A stretch of 32,374 bases of DNA from the NCBI GenBank assembly GCA_905480545.1, contig CAJQQR010000015.1:1-32374 (forward strand), written 5' to 3'. Positions 24,282 through 31,997 of this stretch are shown here, in pieces (the first letter of the stretch is position 1; each line of letters starts with the position of its first letter). Source of the stretch: an uncultured Pirellulaceae bacterium. GTDB lineage: Bacteria; Planctomycetota; Planctomycetia; Pirellulales; Pirellulaceae. The notes below the pieces were generated by a model. That model was not told where the DNA came from. It saw only the letters and a program-made list of their open reading frames with translations, and did not search any database. The translations under genes and the position numbers were made by a program.

Positions 24282-25973
24282 TTAAATGAGCACGTCGACA
24301 ACGTGTACTGATCGAATGGAGACATTGTTTTCCGGCGTGTTTTCACCCGATCCCTCATGCAGGTCTTCCTGCTTTCGTTCAGCTGGATTCGATGAATCCC
24401 TATGCGAACGATCTGGTGTCTCGTTTTGGAAACTCGAATCACGCTCAGTTGGATTAAATGGATCTTGTTCTGGAACAGGCTGCTGAATGTCTACTTGCTT
24501 AAATTCGACACCCATTGATTCCAGGCTAGTTTGAAGTTGCTGAATGTTTCCACTTAATTGCTGCTGAGCATGCTCATTAGCGACGACAATGGTTGCTACC
24601 GTTTGATGCGGATGACGCGAAATTTCAATCGATATTTCTCCGAGCTCAGGAGGATCGATTTCAATCCGAATTCGCGTTACTTCATTGCCTCGCTGGCTTT
24701 CGATATTCCGCTGAGCGACGATTTCAGAAACCACCTCTGATATCGTTTTTTCAGCAACCTGCGGTATTTTGTAGTCTCTTAAAAGGGTTTCCGTATTCGG
24801 TTTAACTTCAAGATTTGAATTGACTTCAACGGGGTGAATTCTCTCTGTGGCAGGCTCAGTTGCGGAAAGAGCGGGCTCCAAGTTGTGTTCCACCGATGAC
24901 GAATTGGCCACCGAAACTGTTGGACCCCCTGATTCGGCAGTTGGTCTGCTTTCAGCCGTGACTTGAATGTCGGTTGGGTTCAGTTCTTCAGAAAAGAGTC
25001 GATTGTTTGTTTCACTCGCATTTCGTGAATCCGTCGACACTACTTTCGTTGTTTCGACTGTTGAGCTCATGGATCGATCACTTGATCCAGATGAATCAGA
25101 ATTGATTTCTGAAGCTGATGTCGAAATGTCTTCCGACTGGGTTTGCGGAGTCCGAACAGGGGCTTGGTTTAGCAAACGCGAATCGTTGATCTTTTCCGTT
25201 TGATCATGCGACGCATTGGTCGGATTCACCGTTTCGCTTGATTCTGTTTTCGGACCACTGGTTGGCCTTGAACGAATCGGCACGAATGAAGCAATTTCGC
25301 TCGTAGAAACCGGGTTCTCGGCAATGGATATGGGCTGGTTTGGTGGAGCTACAGCGTCGCCAGTCTGGAAAGGAATGCCGGGTTGCTGAGGGCTAGGTAT
25401 TTCCGGTGACGAAGTTGGATTCTGAACAGCTGTTGGTGTCAATCGATCGGGCGTCAGCAGCGGCATGATCGAAATTTCAGTTTGACTGAGTGCAGATCGA
25501 TCAGACGGTCCATTTACCATTGAAGACGCCTTCAATCCTGCTTCTGTATCAGCGAATGGTTGGAGCTGAACCATTGATGAATTGCTCAACTCTTTTGAAT
25601 TCGCCAGGGGGTTGCTTGATGATGAGCTCAACAAGTGCATCAATGCGTTGGTTAGATTGGTTGAAGCAGGCGATAAATCGGTGTTGGCTAACGCTTGAAA
25701 AGGAAAGGACTCGATGAGATTTGGATCAATGAGGTGCTCGTTTTCGCTAACCGAGTCGGTGGCGTAAACTTTTCCGGATACTCCGGTCGGCTGGGCAGAT
25801 GTACCGAAACTCTCAGTAGATTTTTGGTTTGGATTGGCAAGTTCAGCGAGGATGGCTTCGAAGACTACTTTGGGCAAAGGCGTACCGGGAGACTGATTCG
25901 CCGAAGCGGCCGTCGCATTTAGAGGTGCTGTGACCGCACCCCCGAGATTGGCGTTCAAGGTTTGAATTTGCAT
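24282..25973 (-). CDS. fliK: FliK, flagellar hook-length control protein
   Basis: 563 residues. About residues 30-420 are low-complexity and rich in Ser, Thr, Asn, Pro and Glu, the expected disordered ruler. The conserved Flg_hook domain is at ~425-500: RIRIEIDPPELGEISIEIS, then VATIVVANEHAQQQL and LQTSLESMGVEF. The tail after 500 is acidic and polar. FliK is exported during hook growth and switches the export apparatus from hook to filament substrates. It is the first gene of the fliK-flgD-flgE unit and has a sigma-54-like element upstream. Confidence 0.9.
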   Translation of the reverse strand: MQIQTLNANLGGAVTAPLNATAASANQSPGTPLPKVVFEAILAELANPNQKSTESFGTSAQPTGVSGKVYATDSVSENEHLIDPNLIESFPFQALANTDLSPASTNLTNALMHLLSSSSSNPLANSKELSNSSMVQLQPFADTEAGLKASSMVNGPSDRSALSQTEISIMPLLTPDRLTPTAVQNPTSSPEIPSPQQPGIPFQTGDAVAPPNQPISIAENPVSTSEIASFVPIRSRPTSGPKTESSETVNPTNASHDQTEKINDSRLLNQAPVRTPQTQSEDISTSASEINSDSSGSSDRSMSSTVETTKVVSTDSRNASETNNRLFSEELNPTDIQVTAESRPTAESGGPTVSVANSSSVEHNLEPALSATEPATERIHPVEVNSNLEVKPNTETLLRDYKIPQVAEKTISEVVSEIVAQRNIESQRGNEVTRIRIEIDPPELGEISIEISRHPHQTVATIVVANEHAQQQLSGNIQQLQTSLESMGVEFKQVDIQQPVPEQDPFNPTERDSSFQNETPDRSHRDSSNPAERKQEDLHEGSGENTPENNVSIRSVHVVDVLI

Positions 25974-26476
25974 CTAAGCTTAGTTTTCGAAGTGGAGTTC
26001 GCTCTACCGTCGCGAAGTGCAAATTTTTGAAGCAAGTCTCATTCCAAAAACCAGTTATCTTTTCCAAATAGCCTATCTGCAATGAATTTCGGTGTGGATC
26101 ATCCCGTAATCCGCCTCAATTCACCCCGAATGATGCGAGCGGTAGTCGCCGTCTGAATCGTGATCGGAAAAAGTTTCGGTCTTCTAAGAAAAAATTGATT
26201 GCATCAATCTTTTTGGGTGCCCAGCACCACGCCAACGCAGACATTTCCTGAGATCGAAAATCAATCACGATATCTCGAAAAAATAAGCTCCACTGTAATA
26301 CGTTGGTTGAATCCGTGAGTTCAAATGAGATTGTGCTGCATGGAGTCGCTGCTCATAAGGCTAAGCAGCGTTGCGCCGATTTTGAACTTCACTTTAAACT
26401 CTGAAGACACCGCCCACCGCAGAGCGATTTGGAGAATTGCTCACGATTGTCTAACGAATCATGTTCAAAATATGAT
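25974..26476. other. Gap between moeA and fliK with weak hairpins
   Basis: No gene. Near the moeA end, GAATCAT/ATGATTC (26456-26462 / 26472-26478) forms a 7-bp hairpin overlapping the moeA stop codon. Further on, ATTGAT-tgc-ATCAAT (26194-26208) is flanked by an A-run (26189-26194) and a T-run (26210-26214), so it could act as a weak terminator on either strand, and GGTGC-cca-GCACC (26216-26228) follows directly. The sigma-54-like element at 26031-26047 is the only promoter candidate. Confidence 0.4.
26031..26047 (-). promoter_or_regulatory. Sigma-54 (RpoN)-like promoter upstream of fliK
   Basis: Minus-strand TTGGAATGAGACTTGCT: GG and GC separated by exactly 10 bases, with a perfect TTGCT -12 box and 4 of 6 in the -24 box TGGCAC. 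It lies 58 bases before the fliK start, giving a ~46-base leader. RpoN control of hook genes is known in several phyla; in this lineage it is inference. Confidence 0.45.
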
Positions 26477-27736
26477 TCAGTCGTAAAGGAAAACGTCGAT
26501 GTCGGTTGCTTCAGCCAATCCTTCGCTGTCTTGAGGAATCACACAGAATCCATCCGCTTTAGATGTCGAGCTTAAAATAGACGCGCCGCTGATCGCGATC
26601 GGCACAACGCCGTCTACGGAAATGTTCACACGGGCATAATCGGTTCGACCGATCGTTGAAACTATCTTTTGCGAAAGCGGCAAGCTCCTTTTCACGTAAG
26701 GCCATGATTTATCAAGACCGCCCATTTGTCGGATGAATCGTCCAGCAAAAAAGTCGTAGGCACACAAACAAGAGACCGGATTTCCGGGAAGAAGGAAGAC
26801 GGTTTTGTTCCCGATTTTTCCCATTCCCGCCGGACTGCTTGGCCGCATCGCAATCCCGTGAATCGAAAGTTCACCCAATTTTGCGACCAGTTGAGGTGCG
26901 AAATCCTCTTTGCCAGTGCTCGATCCACCGGCGACCAAAATGACGTCGCAGTCATCCATTAATGCCTCGGCGATTTGTTCCTCGTCATCGGGAATGATTC
27001 CAGGATGAACGACAGTACCGCCATCTCTTTCGATCAATGCCTTCAACATGGGGCTATTTGAATCGACGATCTGAACACCATTCGGAATTGATCCTGCGGG
27101 CAAAAGTTCATTTCCAGTCACAATAATCCGAACGACAGGTTGTCGGATTACGGGGACATTCTGAATGCCGATCGAAGCCAGGACACCAACGTCCTGTGGT
27201 CGCAATTTTCGTCCCGAATCAAAAACTTTTTCGTCAACTGCGATATCCTCACCGATTCTCGAAATGTTTTTTTGTTCTGGAATCGACGTCAATACATCAA
27301 TCCATTCACAGTGGGCATCTGATTTGATTTCGACGAACTCCACTGGAACAACAGCGTTGGCGTTTTCCGGTACTTCGGCACCTGTCATCACGCGAACCGT
27401 TTGACCCGTTTTCAAACTGATTCCACAACGATTGCCCGGGAGGGATTCGCCGATGACGCTCATTCGAATCGGATTGTAATTGCTCGCGCCAAGGACTTCT
27501 TCTGCCCGAATGGCAAATCCGTCCATCATCGAACGACGGAATCCTGGAACGTTGACAAGGCTGGCGATACCGCTTGTTAAGACACGCCCAGCCGAATGAT
27601 TCAATTTGACTTCTTCGGTCGGTAGTTTTTTTGTGTTTTGATCGACCCATTGGAGGGCCTTTTCAACGGGAACTCGTTTCGAAAAGCCTTTCATGCGAAC
27701 GTCGTTTGCCATTGTTAAATTGCCGTCCGAACCCAT
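26477..27736 (-). CDS. moeA: MoeA, molybdopterin molybdenumtransferase
   Basis: 419 residues from the ATG at 27736; further ATGs at residues 9 and 15 are possible starts, and none has a strong ribosome-binding site. Motifs: PGFRRSMMDGFAIRA with D72, TVRVMTGAEVPENANAVVPVE, IVTGNELLPAG (206-215), NSPMLKALI, VAGGSSTGKEDF (268-279) and LLPGNPVSCLCAYDF (315-329), then a C-terminal beta-barrel domain. MoeA inserts molybdate into adenylylated molybdopterin. The segment that usually reads KPGKP is RPSSP here (298-302), so both lysines are replaced. It works in the same pathway as moaD-moaE-moaA 20 kb away, but is transcribed alone, divergent from the kinase. Confidence 0.93.
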   Translation of the reverse strand: MGSDGNLTMANDVRMKGFSKRVPVEKALQWVDQNTKKLPTEEVKLNHSAGRVLTSGIASLVNVPGFRRSMMDGFAIRAEEVLGASNYNPIRMSVIGESLPGNRCGISLKTGQTVRVMTGAEVPENANAVVPVEFVEIKSDAHCEWIDVLTSIPEQKNISRIGEDIAVDEKVFDSGRKLRPQDVGVLASIGIQNVPVIRQPVVRIIVTGNELLPAGSIPNGVQIVDSNSPMLKALIERDGGTVVHPGIIPDDEEQIAEALMDDCDVILVAGGSSTGKEDFAPQLVAKLGELSIHGIAMRPSSPAGMGKIGNKTVFLLPGNPVSCLCAYDFFAGRFIRQMGGLDKSWPYVKRSLPLSQKIVSTIGRTDYARVNISVDGVVPIAISGASILSSTSKADGFCVIPQDSEGLAEATDIDVFLYD

Positions 27737-27854
27737 TAAGGTCGTAAAGATTTACTGAAAACTAGAAGTTGAAAACCACCCATGATATAACATAAAGGTC
27801 AAAAAAAGATAAAGGCGCTATTGGTATTCAATCTTTTCCTTTTAAAGCGATCTC

Positions 27855-30749
27855 GTGAACTTTAAGTGTCCCCATTGTCATCATCAATCCAAAATCAACA
27901 AACCAAAAGCTGGACGCTTCAAGCCAAAGTGTCCGAAATGTCGAGTGGGATTTATTCTGATTATTGACAACGCAGGTAAAGTTCAAACGCTAATCCCACC
28001 AAATCGCGACGCCGATTCGACGCTCGACCAAGCCACTCAGCAGGTTGAAGATTCCGATACACGTCATGGTTCAAATGAAAATCGTGATCGTTCTTCGGTT
28101 ATCGATGCCAGTCGTAAGAATGATTCAAATGTCGCAGAAAGTAATGTGGACCGGAGCGAAGTTACTGAAGCCGACCTCTCGTCTTCAGGGAATTCTGCTA
28201 CCCAAAAATCGAATCAGCGAAACTCGGATCCAAACGCAACTGAGGTAGACTCCTCTAAAATAAATTCCGGTGCCGGTGTGGATTCCAACTTCGACACACA
28301 AGCCTTTGAGCAAGAGGCGACCGCTGCCAACGACATGTCAACCGTTTTTCATGAAACGGCTCGGGATACGGTCCCTCGGAAATTAGGCGGTTACAGATTG
28401 GGCAAACAGTTGGGCAAGGGCGGAATGGGAACGGTGTTCCAAGCCACACAACTTTCGCTTGATCGAGATGTTGCAATCAAGATCCTGAAGCCAAGCCTGA
28501 CGACAAACCCATCGTTTGTTTCACGGTTTGTTCGTGAGGCTTATGCGGTTGCACAATTAGTCCACCACAACGTCGTCCAGGTTTACGACATTGGCTCTCA
28601 AGGCGACGTGCATTATTTCAGTATGGAATTGGTGAAAGGCGATTCGCTATCCGGCATTTTGAAACGGCAACGGAGATTGGATTGTGACACGGCAGCTGGT
28701 TACGTCTTGCAGGCAGCTCGCGGATTGAAGTTCGCTCATGATCAAGGGATGGTTCATCGAGATGTCAAACCAGCGAACTTGATGTTGGATGAACATGGTA
28801 TCGTCAAAGTCGCAGATCTGGGACTTGTCAAACTGGACGATGAAGCTGCAGATGGGCAAATGATTGAGCAGTTGAAGGCTTCACCTGTTCAGCCCATTGA
28901 TAATAAGCCGTTACCGACGAAGGATGCCGACACGCAGATTACTCAGATCGGTGTTTCGGTGGGAACGCCTTCCTATATGGCACCCGAGCAATGGAAACGT
29001 GCATCAAATGTCGATCACCGAGCGGACATCTATTCGTTAGGTGCGACGTTTTACGTTTTAGTCACTGGCAAATTGCCATTCGCCGGAAAAACACCTAAAG
29101 AAGTGATCACCAAAGTCATCACGGATAAAGCGATTCCACCCGAGTTGCTCGTAAAAGACATTCCGAAAAAAATCAGCGTGATCGTCAGCAAAATGATCGC
29201 CAAGGATGTTAAGGATCGTTATCCCGATATGTCGTCATTGATCAGCGATTTGGAGGAATATCTTGGTGTCTCCAGTTCGGGAGCATTTTCACCGAGTGAA
29301 CGCCACGTCGAGATTTTGGAAAAAAGTGTTGGTGATTTCAATAAAAATCCGTTCGTGAAAATTCGTGGTTCTCTCTTTCAAGGCAGTCTTGGACTTGCCA
29401 CGTTGTTAATCTTGGTTGGAGTCTTTTTCAGTCCATGGTTCGGAATGCTGATTGCCGGCACGGTCATTTCCACTGGCGTGTCGTATTTCTTTGTTCGCGG
29501 TGCTTTCGAGCGAACCCATTTATTCAATCGGACTCGTGACTACCTGTTTAGCAATTCGATTTGGGATTGGATTACATTTAGCATCAGTCTCCTTGTCGCA
29601 GCAGTAATGGCTTTCTTTATTCTTGAATTATCCGGGATTTTGATCGTTGCGATCGCTGGTCCTCTGCTCGGGATTGGGATTTATTTTGGTATTGATAAAG
29701 TTCTGGCCGTCAAACGAAAACCGGCGATTGATGAATCGGAAAAGTTGTTTAAGGTTCTCCGACTGCGAGGCCTGAACGAAGATTTGCTTCGCCAGTTTGT
29801 TTGCAAGTTCGCTGGCAATCATTGGGAGGAATATTTCGAAGAGCTGTTTGGCTATCCAGCAAAACTCCGAGCAAGAAATTGGTTGCGTGGAGAAACTGGT
29901 AAACGGCGAAGCACGTTTCGTTGGTGGCGTGATCCGTTGGTTAAATGGCTGGACAATCGGTTTGAAATCCGAGACCAATCGCGACAAAAAAAGCACATGG
30001 AGAAAATCGAGTATCAAAAGCTCTTGGCGCAAGGTGTGGAAAAAGCAGAGGCAAAAGTTCGCGCCCGTAATATCGCAAAATTAGTGACCGAAAATGCCGA
30101 AGCATGGAAGCAAAGTCAGTCACAAATGGTGAAAGATGACCGGGTCAATCAAAATGCGCCGACACTTGTTGAAACGGCACCAACGCTTTCCAATCTCTCG
30201 CGAAATCTTGATGGGCGCTTTCAAGATCGTGAGCCGAAAGCCACTATCGCTGATCGATTCAATGGTTTGATTACACTGTTTATTGGTCCGCGCGTCCGGT
30301 TCTTGATTGGGATTGTATTGATTGGCATGTGTTTGTGGTGGATGCAGCAGAACGGCAAAGTCGCCGCGCTGCAAAGCTCCGGATTGGGCTCTTTGGAACG
30401 GGCCGAAATTCTGTTCGGTCAAAATTCATATAAATCAGACGGGACAGAAACGGGAAATTTAGCTTCCTCCATGGTGTCATTCTTGCCCGGGAATGTCGGC
30501 GACGGCTTCAACAGCATCAACCATGGTGTGATCGGATTGATTTTTGTTTTTTCTGCGACGGTTTTTGGCTGGTTTGTTTTTATTCCAGTAACGCTCGGTG
30601 GCGCGATCGCGATGTACGGCTCTTGGCTGAACTTGATTCCAGAACAGGGGATTTGGGTCTTGAGTAGCGAAAACTTGCTTCTCATTGTCGGCGGATTTGT
30701 CGCGATCGTCGGTTGCTTTCTGCTGAATTCGAAAAAAGAGGCACTCTAA
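27855..30749 (+). CDS. Membrane Ser/Thr protein kinase with N-terminal zinc ribbon
   Basis: 964 residues, GTG start. An N-terminal zinc ribbon (C5-x2-C8...C26-x2-C29) is followed by a disordered Ser/Asn/Asp-rich linker (~45-165). The kinase domain is ~178-472: glycine loop LGKGGMG (186-192), K209, HRDVKPAN (301-308), D321-L-G (DLG rather than DFG) and GTPSYMAPE (370-378). About 58 residues separate DLG and APE, an unusually long activation segment. Hydrophobic segments follow at ~508-546, 571-592 and 594-615, then a charged, coiled-coil-like part (620-760), and further membrane segments at ~813-833, 891-920 and 938-957. The kinase faces the cytoplasm; its targets are unknown. It is a single gene, divergent from moeA. 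Confidence 0.92.
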   Translation: MNFKCPHCHHQSKINKPKAGRFKPKCPKCRVGFILIIDNAGKVQTLIPPNRDADSTLDQATQQVEDSDTRHGSNENRDRSSVIDASRKNDSNVAESNVDRSEVTEADLSSSGNSATQKSNQRNSDPNATEVDSSKINSGAGVDSNFDTQAFEQEATAANDMSTVFHETARDTVPRKLGGYRLGKQLGKGGMGTVFQATQLSLDRDVAIKILKPSLTTNPSFVSRFVREAYAVAQLVHHNVVQVYDIGSQGDVHYFSMELVKGDSLSGILKRQRRLDCDTAAGYVLQAARGLKFAHDQGMVHRDVKPANLMLDEHGIVKVADLGLVKLDDEAADGQMIEQLKASPVQPIDNKPLPTKDADTQITQIGVSVGTPSYMAPEQWKRASNVDHRADIYSLGATFYVLVTGKLPFAGKTPKEVITKVITDKAIPPELLVKDIPKKISVIVSKMIAKDVKDRYPDMSSLISDLEEYLGVSSSGAFSPSERHVEILEKSVGDFNKNPFVKIRGSLFQGSLGLATLLILVGVFFSPWFGMLIAGTVISTGVSYFFVRGAFERTHLFNRTRDYLFSNSIWDWITFSISLLVAAVMAFFILELSGILIVAIAGPLLGIGIYFGIDKVLAVKRKPAIDESEKLFKVLRLRGLNEDLLRQFVCKFAGNHWEEYFEELFGYPAKLRARNWLRGETGKRRSTFRWWRDPLVKWLDNRFEIRDQSRQKKHMEKIEYQKLLAQGVEKAEAKVRARNIAKLVTENAEAWKQSQSQMVKDDRVNQNAPTLVETAPTLSNLSRNLDGRFQDREPKATIADRFNGLITLFIGPRVRFLIGIVLIGMCLWWMQQNGKVAALQSSGLGSLERAEILFGQNSYKSDGTETGNLASSMVSFLPGNVGDGFNSINHGVIGLIFVFSATVFGWFVFIPVTLGGAIAMYGSWLNLIPEQGIWVLSSENLLLIVGGFVAIVGCFLLNSKKEAL

Positions 30750-30887
30750 CGGCATTGGAGCTGATCGCAACTTCGTTATATCAACGGGTAGTAGCAAGTG
30801 AAGTTGTCTCGTGAACGTGGCATCAAACCACCTTTTAATGGCTGCGTAATTGACCAAAAAAACGTAAGTAAAAAGCAAAGAAAACAC

Positions 30888-30946
30888 TGATTAAGCCGAG
30901 CTGGAAAGTTGACTTAATCATAATCATTGAGACATCGGCAGCTCGG
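30888..30946. other. Interleaved inverted repeats, pseudoknot-capable
   Basis: Four 8-base segments in the order A-B-A'-B': TGATTAAG (30888-30895), CCGAGCTG (30896-30903), CTTAATCA (30913-30920), CAGCTCGG (30939-30946). A pairs with A' and B with B', both perfectly, with A and B adjacent: the geometry of an H-type pseudoknot. It begins ~140 bases after the kinase stop and is not followed by a T-run. Confidence 0.5.
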
Positions 30947-30982
30947 TGATTCTCAAACGTTTTCGGTGATTCTCAAACGTTT
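30943..30982. repeat. 20-bp perfect tandem duplication
   Basis: A 20-base unit beginning TCGGTGATTCTCAAACG occurs at 30943-30962 and 30963-30982. The first copy overlaps the last arm (CAGCTCGG) of the interleaved inverted repeats. Confidence 0.96.
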
Positions 30983-31211
30983 TTAATGTCCCTGCCAGCG
31001 GTGCGCATCGTCGTCGGAATCGAAATGCGGAATGGGGAACAAGCAAAATTGGAGAAGGCGGAAAGTAACGAAAAAGAAGCTACCCATGTCGTCAAAACAA
31101 TTCAGGATAAAATGCTCTCTACATTTTATTCCATGTTTGAAAAACGGCACGGCAGGAATTCGAGGTGACAACGGCGTGCAATTAAATCAACGTCGCATTT
31201 CCGAAAGATGT

Positions 31212-31997
31212 TCATGCAGTCCGAGGAACAGGGCGTAGGCTTTGAATAGGAACGTAAAATCGTGCATATCGTTTTCCGTCAGAGAATCGTTCACCCGCCG
31301 CGTGTTCGACCAGAACCGTTGCGCGTTTTGTGATTCGATTCACAAATCCGGTATAGGTTTTTCTTTCATGTTGAAACAAAACAACGTCACCGACTTTGAT
31401 TCCGAATTCGGTCAATGCTCGCTCGTCCACGGTCGTTAACTGATGAGTTGATTCTGTGTGATCGAATAAGCGGTTCGTAATCGTTTTAAATCTTTTTCGA
31501 AAACAATCGGAATGATACCAGACCATCATTTCAACAAGGTGAATGATTTCATGTTCCATAATTCGCTGAAGAGCTTGCAGGCGATTGCCGCAAGAAATCC
31601 CTGTCACGATGACCGGTTTGGTTTGGTTCTGAAATGTTTGAAACAGCAATGTGGTTGAAATCGCAATTTCATATCGGCGATTGATCAACCGCTTGCCTCG
31701 CCAACTCTCTTCCCGTGTTGTTTTGCCGCCAGCCCGAGTCATTTTGCCGGAAAGCCGAAACGTAATGGGTTGCCTCAGTTCGCGGAGGGTTCGCTTCAGG
31801 TTGCCGTCAAAGAAGCTCTCGTCATACATTTCAAATAACGATTCGATATCCGTCGCTTCGATCTTCGAAAAGTTCGCATGATTCAAGTGTTTCGAATCAC
31901 CAAGCAATTTCCAATAGATCTGCGCAGTGACCTTCTTTGATTTATCGGATGACCAGCTGGCATCCGTATGCGATTTAATGGCGTTAAGCAACTGCAT
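31212..31997 (-). CDS. SprT-like zinc metallopeptidase with SH3/KOW-like C-terminal part
   Basis: 261 residues, no signal peptide. The region ~50-180 resembles SprT/Spartan peptidases: MYDESFFDGNL, ITFRLSGKMTRAGGKTTRE, YEIAIS, and the zinc motif H149-E150-I-I-H153 in IMEHEIIHLVEMM, with H162 in WYHSDCFRKRF as the probable third ligand. Residues ~197-255 (IKVGDVVLFQHERKTYTGFVNRITKRATVLV, then YARFYVPIQSLRPV) read like a small beta-barrel of the SH3/KOW type, a plausible nucleic-acid or protein binder. Eukaryotic Spartan cleaves DNA-protein crosslinks; a DNA-repair role here is inference. It is convergent with the kinase gene. Confidence 0.72.
   Translation of the reverse strand: MQLLNAIKSHTDASWSSDKSKKVTAQIYWKLLGDSKHLNHANFSKIEATDIESLFEMYDESFFDGNLKRTLRELRQPITFRLSGKMTRAGGKTTREESWRGKRLINRRYEIAISTTLLFQTFQNQTKPVIVTGISCGNRLQALQRIMEHEIIHLVEMMVWYHSDCFRKRFKTITNRLFDHTESTHQLTTVDERALTEFGIKVGDVVLFQHERKTYTGFVNRITKRATVLVEHAAGERFSDGKRYARFYVPIQSLRPVPRTA

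Larger units (their letters stand above)
30750..31211. other. Gap between convergent kinase and SprT-like genes
   Basis: No convincing gene; two overlapping open frames of 60-68 codons (30986-31168 and 31032-31238) are lysine/glutamate-rich with no recognisable motif or ribosome-binding site. The structured part is 30888-30982, listed below. Confidence 0.5.

Noticed and set aside
30986-31238. Two overlapping 60-68 codon plus-strand frames before the SprT-like gene
   Set aside because: No ribosome-binding site or recognisable motif, and a frame of similar length exists on the opposite strand.
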